The position numbers and the translations under genes were made by a program. Shown piece after piece: positions 9,040 through 15,864 of a DNA stretch of 45,810 nucleotides (position 1 is the stretch's first letter; each line of letters opens with the position of its first letter). Under the pieces are notes generated by a model, which was given only the letters and a program-made list of their open reading frames with translations, made no database searches and was not told the DNA's origin. This DNA comes from JAWXCM01 sp034408745 (lineage in GTDB: Bacteria > Acidobacteriota > Terriglobia > Bryobacterales > Bryobacteraceae): contig JAWXCM010000179.1 in the NCBI GenBank assembly GCA_034408745.1, forward strand, positions 1 through 45,810. The letters are read 5' to 3'.

Positions 9040-10166
9040 ATGATCCGGTGCCTCGTCTTCCTGATGATGATGTCCGCAGCCAGCTTAACGGTAGTGGCGC
9101 AACAACCATCCCCGAACGCGGGATATGCGGGGTCGGTGTCCTGTAAGCCTTGCCATGCAGAGACCTGCGCGCGATGGTCAAAGACGCGCAGGGCGAATGT
9201 CATTGTCGATCCGAAGCAACATCCCGAGGCGATCATTCCCAGTTTTTCGAAAGCCGATCCGCTGTTGACTTTCAAGCTGGAAGATGTCGCCTTTACCTGC
9301 GGAAGCAAGTGGAAGCAGCGCTATTTCAAGAAGGTCGGTGACGACTACTTTCCGCTTCCGGCTCAGTGCAGCGGCCGACCGGCCCCCTGTGCGACGGATG
9401 CCATTCAGTCAATTAAAACGTCCAGACGAAGACCGTCACGGAATGAAACGTGGGTTGTGAACAGTGCCACGGCCCCGGCGTCGCCCACGCGCGGAAGCCA
9501 TCGCGGGACACGGTCGTGAATCCAGCACGCCTCAGTTCCACACGAGCGACCGACGCATGCATTCCATGCCATTCGCAGGGCAAGCCCCTAACCAATCCGA
9601 TCGCCGGACGATATTTCGACTGGCCGGTGGGGTTTGATGTCACCAGAAATCTGGGCGACTTCTGGGAACTGGAAGAGCACAAACTGGGAGAGACCGCCTT
9701 TACGCACTTCGCCGATGGCACGGCGCACAAGAACCGGATGCAAGGCAACGACTACGTGCAAAGCAGCATGTATACGCATGGAGTAACCTGCTCCAGTTGT
9801 CACGATCCTCACGGCAGCGCGTATAACGCCGACCTGCTCAAACCCGCTACGACGCTATGTCTCAGTTGCCACGGCCCCAACTCGCCCAACGGTCCACACG
9901 CCGCGACGATTGAGCGACATACCCATCACAAGGCAGGTTCGGCGGGGAGCGAATGTGTGAATTGCCACATGCCAAAGATCGAACAGACCATTGCCGACGT
10001 CAACGTGCGAAGCCACACGTTCAAGTTCATCCCTCCCTCAATGACCGACAAGTTCAGGATCCCGAACCCCTGTACAACGTGCCACAACGGGAAGTCCACG
10101 GCCTGGGCAACGGAAGAACTCAGGAAGTGGCCAGATGTTTCTCACTGGCGTGTGGCTGCGAAGTAG
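9040..10166 (+). pseudogene. Multiheme (eight CxxCH) c-type cytochrome, degraded
   Basis: The N-terminus has a signal peptide (MIRCLVFLMMMSAASLTVVA) and haem site CKPCH. The frame runs on only to 9519. From about 9372 the family sequence continues in another frame: RPTGPLCDGCHSVN, CEQCHGPG, CIPCH, CSSCHDPHGS, CLSCHG, CVNCHMPK and CTTCHNGKSTAWATEELRKW, ending at 10166. Eight haem motifs are recognisable in all. Right after YFPLPAQ the expected segment of about 30 residues is missing with a frame change near 9369. In the restored frame there are a TAA at 9414-9416 and a TGA at 9444-9446, where related proteins would be expected to have Tyr and Trp. With three independent lesions the gene is almost certainly dead. 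The intact protein would have been a periplasmic electron carrier or reductase. Confidence 0.85.
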
Positions 10167-10194
10167 GGAGTCCAGCGCGGCAATTGTCGCGCCA

Positions 10195-10622
10195 GAAGCC
10201 CTGCAGTTGCGCACGCCGTGATCATTTCCGGCACGGTGCGCCGCTAAATTGGACCACCGGCCAGAAACAAAAAAAACGACGGGAGGAAGGTGAACCAGGT
10301 TACCACGGTTGTCGATGCGGCGCCCGCCATGAGATTCAAACCAGGCACGAAGAGCGATTGGCCCTGCGCCAGGTCATCGATCCTCTAAGTTGCGGACAGC
10401 CACCGTTAGTGTCGAACTCGCCCTGATGGACGTACGGCAAATTACGCGTCGGCGCCGCCGAAAGTGGAGCAAGGCTGCCCTGGTGAAGAACCAACCCATC
10501 TGCGTGATTGCGATTTGGGCGGCGGGGCCACCAAAGCTGATGAACCCCTTGAGCCAGAAGCGGAATGCCTGCGCTGAACTCACCGTCCGCCTTGCCTCCG
10601 ATCCGGGATTCGCCGCAGTCAC
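10195..10622 (-). pseudogene. Chromate transporter (ChrA) remnant
   Basis: From a GTG at 10620-10622 the minus strand reads AFRFWLKGFISFGGPAAQIA, the signature opening of ChrA/CHR-family transporters, here lacking one residue of the usual FWL.LGF. The reading then loses similarity. In another frame at about 10365-10240 it resumes as VVTWFTFLPSFF and LAGGPI, which corresponds to the start of the last helices in the second half of ChrA. About two thirds of a normal gene of roughly 400 codons is therefore missing, and the remaining pieces are out of frame. The gene cannot be functional. It is convergent with the broken cytochrome and forms a decayed patch beside the TIR operon. Nothing further is seen between 10623 and 10770. 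Confidence 0.62.
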
Positions 10623-10770
10623 TTCGCCAAATCCGCGCCCCGCGCCTGCACCGTCTCATACCCCGACACACTGTAGACGCCTGTGTGGGTCTCGCCTTCG
10701 ACGCATGCCCCCCTGAGACGTGCTAAATACAGGGCCCGCATTGCCCGGCGCGCTCTGCAGCGGCGCGCCG

Positions 10771-11394
10771 CTATCGCCCGTCGACGTTCTGCTCCTCAAA
10801 CCGCGCAACTACCTCATGAAGCCGCTCGCGTACTGAATTGAGGTTCGTTCCGTCGTAGCGGATCGACAGGGATGAAGCGAGGCACCAGTCCGAGTTCCAC
10901 GGTGTTGCCGGCACCACTACTAATCCTTGAGGGCACCTCTCCAGCCACCTCTCTATATACGGAGGCCAGTCTTCCACCAGAACATCTCCCGCTACCACTT
11001 CCTTGTGATCGGCCACAACGAGTGGTAAGCCAGGAGCATGCTCGCGGCACCATTCCACCTTCTCCGTCCACGCCGAGGGCAGCCCGGCAGGTCCCTTCGT
11101 GACGATGTATGTGTCAAAACCCAACGAGATCAGAATATCCAGAACATCGAAGCCACTACGGAGCGGCGCGAGATTCCGCCAGAACCCCGGTACCGCTGTG
11201 ATGAGGCGCTTGCGAGCGGCGATGTGGGCCGGGGGATTGGGTCCGTCCTCCAGTTTCGGGTCCTCTCGTGGTCCGCGCAGACGAGCTAGCCCGGCAGCGA
11301 TGGCGCCGGAGTAGTCACAGAGCGTCTCGTCCATATCGACCAGCGCCCGCGGTGCGCGAACTGCATCACCGGACATTCGACCCGTGGTTTTCAT
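10771..11394 (-). CDS. HAD-fold 5'(3')-deoxyribonucleotidase-like protein
   Basis: The 207-residue protein carries the HAD motifs: D20-M-D22 (ALVDMDETLCDY), a motif II Thr in YIVTKGP (about 99), a Lys in motif III (about 112), and GDVLVEDWPPY with acidic residues at about 137 and 142. The spacing resembles the NT5C/5'(3')-deoxyribonucleotidase family, which dephosphorylates deoxynucleoside monophosphates in the cytoplasm. The ET replacing the usual GT after DMD is found in some members. The ATG at 11392-11394 or the one six codons later could be the start. It lies 23 bases downstream of the TIR gene on the same strand, so the two are probably co-transcribed. Another phosphate monoester substrate is possible. 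Confidence 0.72.
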   Translation of the reverse strand: MKTTGRMSGDAVRAPRALVDMDETLCDYSGAIAAGLARLRGPREDPKLEDGPNPPAHIAARKRLITAVPGFWRNLAPLRSGFDVLDILISLGFDTYIVTKGPAGLPSAWTEKVEWCREHAPGLPLVVADHKEVVAGDVLVEDWPPYIERWLERCPQGLVVVPATPWNSDWCLASSLSIRYDGTNLNSVRERLHEVVARFEEQNVDGR

Positions 11395-11417
11395 GAGCTT
11401 CGCTTTGGCGCAGTTGA

Positions 11418-12686
11418 TCAGGCGCGAATGATGCGCCGGCGGAACAGCCGCCCGATTCGGTATACGGTTGCGAGCTGCTGTACCGTATTCTCGTACCAGT
11501 TCACCTCGCCGTCCCCAAACATGAACGGCGCTTTCGCGGAGCCGTCAAGAGGCCCCCGGCACATCACACGTAGCGACACGCCTGCTCCGAGCGCCACTCC
11601 TGCCTCGATCAGCGAGTTCCGCGGGTTGTTGCTAATGTCGGCGATCACGAAGCCGGCGTTGCGAATGCGATCGATGATGGCCGCCTGTACGTGCTGCCCA
11701 GAAAGGCGAACCCCGCGCACGCACCGCATGTTGCTCGCGCGCTCCACAACTGTAGAGACATCCTCTGCGTCCCGGTCGTCCTCGCGCAAAGATGCCGCCA
11801 GAAAGGAATAGGATCGTGCGTCGGAATGAGGTACGTCTTCCAGGTAGCTGTCGAAGGATCTCAGCGCGCTGCCAACGGACGAGGGGAGACCCTCGGGCGA
11901 AATCCGCAGGACCTCTCCGAATTTACCAGCAGCGCAATCATCCGGTATATTCACGCCTTCCTCGGCGAGCAGCATATAGGGTTTGGCCAACTGCTGCGCG
12001 ATGCGCACTTCAGCAAGAATGAAAGGCGACGTGTTCGTGCCCTGGTATTTCGAACTAAACGGCAGGAACGCGACCAACCCTCGGACCGACTCCATGATGA
12101 AGCGGATGCGCGGAAGCGATTCTTTAAAGGCGGGGTGGTCGGGCGAGTCGCCTACCAACCTCCAGCCAACCTCCTGAAGACAACGCAAGGTCGGCTTCAC
12201 TGCGCTGCCGGGATTCGTCCATGGCCCAGCGAAGTAGACGTCTTGATCGTTGTCGTACCGCCCGGCCGGGTCGATAGTCATTGAGCGGAGGAGATCCGCC
12301 GCCGAGCGCTGATCGAACTGGCGAAAGTCGATAACGTTTGCGACCTTGAACCAAGGCGGGATTGCGGTTTCATCGAGTCGAATTGCACGAATCGAATATC
12401 CGTCCTGCGCACGACGTTCGCTGAGCGCAAGCTCGTGCTCGTCCTGACACCACGTGGACGTCGTCCAGCTTGAGGAAAGCACGAAAATAGCTCCACGAGC
12501 GGATTGCAGGCCCTCGGAAAGGAGAGCCGTCGTTCGTTTTGACGCGTCGCCACTCGTCGGGTCATACCAAACTTTCAGCCCGGCGAACTTCTTCAACCAC
12601 CCAATGATCGGACTTACGTTTCCGACATCCGCGTGTGCGTAGCTTACGAAAACGTCGTTCTCTCTTTTGTGGAGCGGTAAGGACAT
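11418..12686 (-). CDS. TIR-domain protein fused to two deoxyribosyltransferase-like domains
   Basis: The ATG at 12684-12686 gives 422 residues; a TTG nine codons upstream is an alternative. Residues about 10-125 are a TIR domain: NDVFVSYAHAD at the first strand, then SSWTTSTWCQDEHELAL, where Glu83 sits at the position of the NADase glutamate of catalytic TIRs. Residues about 149-243 open with DVYFAGPW and include SPFILAEVRIAQQLAKP, which looks like the nucleoside 2-deoxyribosyltransferase Rossmann fold with its catalytic Glu. Residues about 320-380 (IIDRIRNAGFVIADIS, IEAGVALGAG) look like a second, related fold. No signal or membrane segment is present. The domain order suggests an NAD- or nucleotide-processing immune effector with a nucleotide-sensing part. 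This is inference; only the TIR call is firm. Confidence 0.75.
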   Translation of the reverse strand: MSLPLHKRENDVFVSYAHADVGNVSPIIGWLKKFAGLKVWYDPTSGDASKRTTALLSEGLQSARGAIFVLSSSWTTSTWCQDEHELALSERRAQDGYSIRAIRLDETAIPPWFKVANVIDFRQFDQRSAADLLRSMTIDPAGRYDNDQDVYFAGPWTNPGSAVKPTLRCLQEVGWRLVGDSPDHPAFKESLPRIRFIMESVRGLVAFLPFSSKYQGTNTSPFILAEVRIAQQLAKPYMLLAEEGVNIPDDCAAGKFGEVLRISPEGLPSSVGSALRSFDSYLEDVPHSDARSYSFLAASLREDDRDAEDVSTVVERASNMRCVRGVRLSGQHVQAAIIDRIRNAGFVIADISNNPRNSLIEAGVALGAGVSLRVMCRGPLDGSAKAPFMFGDGEVNWYENTVQQLATVYRIGRLFRRRIIRA

Positions 12687-12785
12687 CGAACTAAACGTTT
12701 GTCCAGCATACAAGCGCCAGAAGTCTCATGTCCAACTTCGCCGCGCATCGCCGTGCGGAAGTGGCTGTGCTAAGCTCCTGCGAAG
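12687..12785. promoter_or_regulatory. Divergent intergenic region, TIR operon / oxidoreductase
   Basis: About 99 bases separate the leftward TIR operon from the rightward oxidoreductase, so promoters for both are expected here. There is no clear Shine-Dalgarno sequence in front of the TIR start, and no obvious operator repeat was recognised. Confidence 0.3.
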
Positions 12786-14042
12786 ATGACACGAAGAGAG
12801 ATCTTGCTGGCCCTCGGGGCGGCTCCGCTTGCCAGGCTGGCCGCAGCCAGTGAGCGGATTAACGTTGGCTTCATTGGCGTCGGCAATCAGGGCATGAGCC
12901 GGGTTCGCGGCTTTCTGAAGCATCCCGACGTGAATCCCGTGGCGGTTTGCGACCTGGATACGCGCTATATTGCGCGCGCGATGGCCTACATCGGGGAACA
13001 GCGAAACGTCGCGCCGGTCACCTTCAGCGACTACCGTAAGTTGCTGGCCATGAAGGACCTGGACGCCGTCTGCATTGCCACGCCGGACCACTGGCACGCA
13101 CTCCCTGCGATTGAAGCCTTCCGCGCCGGCAAGGACGTGTTTGTGGAGAAGCCTCTGAGCTATTCCATCGGCGAGGGCCGGGCGATGGCCAACGCCGTCC
13201 GCAAGTACAACCGGGTTTCGCAGATGGGGAATCACATCCACAACGACCTGCCAAATTACCGGCGTGTGGTGGAACTGGTGAAATCGGGCGTGATCGGCAA
13301 GGTGGAGCGGGTTCAGGTGTGGCGCAACGGAGAGAGCAAGGGGATTGGCGCACCGGCCAATTCCGCGCCGCCAAAGGAGCTCGATTACGAGTTCTGGCTG
13401 GGACCTGCACCCCGGCGGGCTTACAACGAGAACCGGTCCCACTTCAAGTTCCGCTACTTCTGGGACTACTCGGGCGGCATGTTCATCGACTTCTTCTGCC
13501 ATATCACCGACGTCGTTTACTGGGCGCTCGACTTGACCGCGCCCCGATTCGTGGCTGCCACGGGGCATCGGGATCTCACCGACGACAACGCCGAAACGCC
13601 CAACCGGATGGAAGTGCAGTACGAATATCCAGGCGGGCTGTCGATGGTCTGGAGCATGGGCCTGCAGGGACCACCGGGGCTGGAGGACTGGGCGATCGGC
13701 GCCGCATTCCAGGGAACGGAAGGGACTCTGGTGACAGACTACGGCCGCCACAAGCTGTTCCGTAAAGGTAAGGAAGTCGCCGAGATCCCCGCCCCAAAGA
13801 TGAACATTCCCGACAGCCCGGGGCACATTCGCGAGTTCCTCAACAGCATGAAATCGAGGGAACGCTGCACCTGTGACGTGGAGTATGGGCACAAGCTGAC
13901 CAAGGCGGGGCACCTGGGGAACATCGCGTACCGGACCGGGCACCGGATCGAGTTCGATGACAAAACCGAGCGGATCGTGAACGACAAGGCAGCCGACCGT
14001 ATGACCGGGCGCAAGTACCGAAAGCCGTGGAAGCTGAGCTAA
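12786..14042 (+). CDS. Gfo/Idh/MocA family oxidoreductase with Tat-like leader
   Basis: The 418-residue protein begins MTRREILLALGAAPLARLAA, a twin-arginine-type leader common in exported members of this family. The NAD(P)-binding Rossmann motif GFIGVGNQG is at about 28-36, the catalytic EKP at 121-123, and the C-terminal substrate domain contains GGMFIDFFCHITDVVYW with the conserved Asp and His. It probably oxidises or reduces a sugar or cyclitol, perhaps outside the cytoplasm. Its stop is one base from the stop of the convergent next gene. A long open frame on the opposite strand is an antisense shadow. The substrate cannot be deduced from sequence. Confidence 0.88.
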   Translation: MTRREILLALGAAPLARLAAASERINVGFIGVGNQGMSRVRGFLKHPDVNPVAVCDLDTRYIARAMAYIGEQRNVAPVTFSDYRKLLAMKDLDAVCIATPDHWHALPAIEAFRAGKDVFVEKPLSYSIGEGRAMANAVRKYNRVSQMGNHIHNDLPNYRRVVELVKSGVIGKVERVQVWRNGESKGIGAPANSAPPKELDYEFWLGPAPRRAYNENRSHFKFRYFWDYSGGMFIDFFCHITDVVYWALDLTAPRFVAATGHRDLTDDNAETPNRMEVQYEYPGGLSMVWSMGLQGPPGLEDWAIGAAFQGTEGTLVTDYGRHKLFRKGKEVAEIPAPKMNIPDSPGHIREFLNSMKSRERCTCDVEYGHKLTKAGHLGNIAYRTGHRIEFDDKTERIVNDKAADRMTGRKYRKPWKLS

Positions 14043-14043
14043 C

Positions 14044-14673
14044 TCAACGCCCCGGCGCAGGGCCGGCAATTTCGCCCCAGATGATCTGGTAGGCCTCGAG
14101 GTCGTTCTCAAGGTTGCGACCCCCTCTGACGAACACCCGGGTATTGACCCCCAGGGCGGCGCGGTCGGCCGGAAAGCCGCTGTCGAGGAACCGCGTGTCA
14201 TCGCGGAGCAGCACCAGCCGCTCGGGCTCGTCCTTCGTCCGCAGCACCAGGACGTTGGCGTTCAGACGCCGGACCACGCCGGAGAACGTCATGTTCCCGC
14301 GTGGGTAGATGTACTCCAGCGACGACCGGTAGGACGGCCTGATCTGCAACAGGCGGGTTCCGGGCGCGACGATGCGAACGGTGCGGGCGTAGCAGGTGTC
14401 GGTGGAGGCACGGCGGTCGGCAACAATCTCAAGAGGATCGTTCACCTGCAACGCTCCGGCGAAAACGCGCTGGCCCTCTCGCTCCATATACGTCTTGTTG
14501 TCGAGGGCGCAGTGGACCGTTTTGCCTTCGGCGTTGGTCAGTGAGATGGCTGTCGCCGAGATTTGGAGCAGACGGCCCCGCAGGATTCCCGGCCGAACCG
14601 GATCCTGCGCGGTCAGCGGCACCGTCGCGGCGATCACGAAAATGAGCAGAAAGAAGCGCAAGGCAGGCGGCAC
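14044..14673 (-). CDS. Exported protein of unknown function, two beta-rich repeats
   Basis: About 209 residues from a GTG at 14671-14673; a TTG four codons further in is also possible because a GGGGAG sequence lies just upstream. Residues 1-22 form a signal peptide ending in TAQ. Two similar beta-rich segments follow: ILRGRLLQISATAISLTNAEG with a conserved-looking TYMEREGQ, and FSGVVRRLNANVLVLRTKDE followed by TRFLDSGF. Each has the pattern 'G.v..i....i.l.t..g...v..d..T.f', which resembles the DUF5666-type small barrel. It probably resides in the periplasm. No partner gene suggests a role; it is convergent with the oxidoreductase. Confidence 0.65.
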   Translation of the reverse strand: MPPALRFFLLIFVIAATVPLTAQDPVRPGILRGRLLQISATAISLTNAEGKTVHCALDNKTYMEREGQRVFAGALQVNDPLEIVADRRASTDTCYARTVRIVAPGTRLLQIRPSYRSSLEYIYPRGNMTFSGVVRRLNANVLVLRTKDEPERLVLLRDDTRFLDSGFPADRAALGVNTRVFVRGGRNLENDLEAYQIIWGEIAGPAPGR

Positions 14674-14771
14674 TCCCCGATCCGCGGTGAACCTATATTA
14701 GCGATTTTTGGGAGCCGCCGCAGGTAGGATGCTAGGATCGAGGAATCAGCTACACTTCTGGATCAGTTCTG

Positions 14772-15863
14772 TTGTCGTCACCCTTAACAGCGAAGATCAG
14801 TCATGACGAGGCCGCGGGCGCGTGGTTTCTTCACTCCGGAATTCAGGAGCCGCAGGGGGGCGCAGCCCGCTACTATCGCGCCGACCTGGAGCGTAACCTC
14901 CGCGTTTCCACAGAGATCACCGGCTACAGCGTAAGCGCCCTGGTGTGGCTCTACGGGCGCAGCGGCAACGCCGGGTATCTGGATGCGGCGACACAGGCCT
15001 CGGCCTTCCTGGTCGACCACGCCTGGATGGAATCGCCGGGAATCTGGCCCTATGAGTACCCGGACGACGGCTCGGCCGAATCTCTGGCCTACTTCTTCGA
15101 CACCGGCATCATTATTCGTGGTCTGCTTGCGCTCTGGCGGGTCACAGGCGATCAGAAATGGCTCGACGCTGCGGTGCGTGGCGGTCAGTCGTTCGCGCAT
15201 TTCCGCTCGGGCGACGTGTTCCACCCAATCCTGCGACTGCCTTCGTGCGAGGCTCTGCCTTACACGGCGCAGTGGTCGCGCGGGCCGGGCTGCTATCAGC
15301 TGAAATCGGCGATGGCGTTTCGGGATCTGGCGGCCGTGACGGGGCGGGCAGACTTCCGTGAGTCGTGGGAGCAGGCGCTGCGCTGGTCTCTGGATCATGC
15401 GGACGAGTTCCTTCCGGCGGAGACCCCGTCGAAGACGATGGACAGGCTGCACGCCTACAGCTATTTCCTGGAGGCGATCCTGCAGGAGCCAGAGCGTGCG
15501 GAAGTCCGCGATGCCCTCCGCACCGGTATCGAGCGCGTCTCGGCATTCCTTCGCAGTATCCGGGATGACTTTGAGCGCTCCGACGTGAACGGACAGTTGC
15601 TGCGGGTCCGCATACTGGCCGATGCAGCCGGGGTTGTCGAGCTCGATTTAGCGGAGGCCACCGAAGAAGCCGCACGCATTCCGCTGTTTCAGACCGCGGC
15701 TGACGCGGGGAAACGATTTGCCGGCGGCTATTGCTTCGGACGTCGCGACGGCCAGTTGATTCCGCACAGCAATCCTGTGTCGACGGCGTTCTGTTTGCAG
15801 GCGCTCGATATGTGGAGCGACTACCAGGCCGGACACAAGCTCGACGCGAGTTCCGTGATCTAA
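14772..15863 (+). CDS. Predicted (alpha/alpha) barrel protein, glycosidase/epimerase-like
   Basis: About 363 residues from a TTG at 14772-14774. There is no nearby ATG in frame, so the start is uncertain. The sequence is a run of amphipathic helices with small Gly-rich turns (TEITGYSVSALVWLYGRSGN, FDTGIIIRGLLALWRVTGDQ, AYSYFLEAIL, HSNPVSTAFCLQALDMW). This is the pattern of six-hairpin (alpha/alpha)6 barrels such as the N-acylglucosamine 2-epimerase and GH88/GH105 folds. It has no signal peptide. It is separated by one base from the double glycosyltransferase that follows, so the two surely form an operon, and it probably acts on a sugar or glycan handled by that enzyme. No catalytic residues were assigned. 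Confidence 0.62.
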   Translation: MSSPLTAKISHDEAAGAWFLHSGIQEPQGGAARYYRADLERNLRVSTEITGYSVSALVWLYGRSGNAGYLDAATQASAFLVDHAWMESPGIWPYEYPDDGSAESLAYFFDTGIIIRGLLALWRVTGDQKWLDAAVRGGQSFAHFRSGDVFHPILRLPSCEALPYTAQWSRGPGCYQLKSAMAFRDLAAVTGRADFRESWEQALRWSLDHADEFLPAETPSKTMDRLHAYSYFLEAILQEPERAEVRDALRTGIERVSAFLRSIRDDFERSDVNGQLLRVRILADAAGVVELDLAEATEEAARIPLFQTAADAGKRFAGGYCFGRRDGQLIPHSNPVSTAFCLQALDMWSDYQAGHKLDASSVI

Positions 15864-15864
15864 A

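Noticed and set aside
12726..14201. 491-codon open frame on the minus strand
   Set aside because: It is antisense to the Gfo/Idh/MocA gene, has His/Arg/Pro-rich shadow composition and no recognisable domain.
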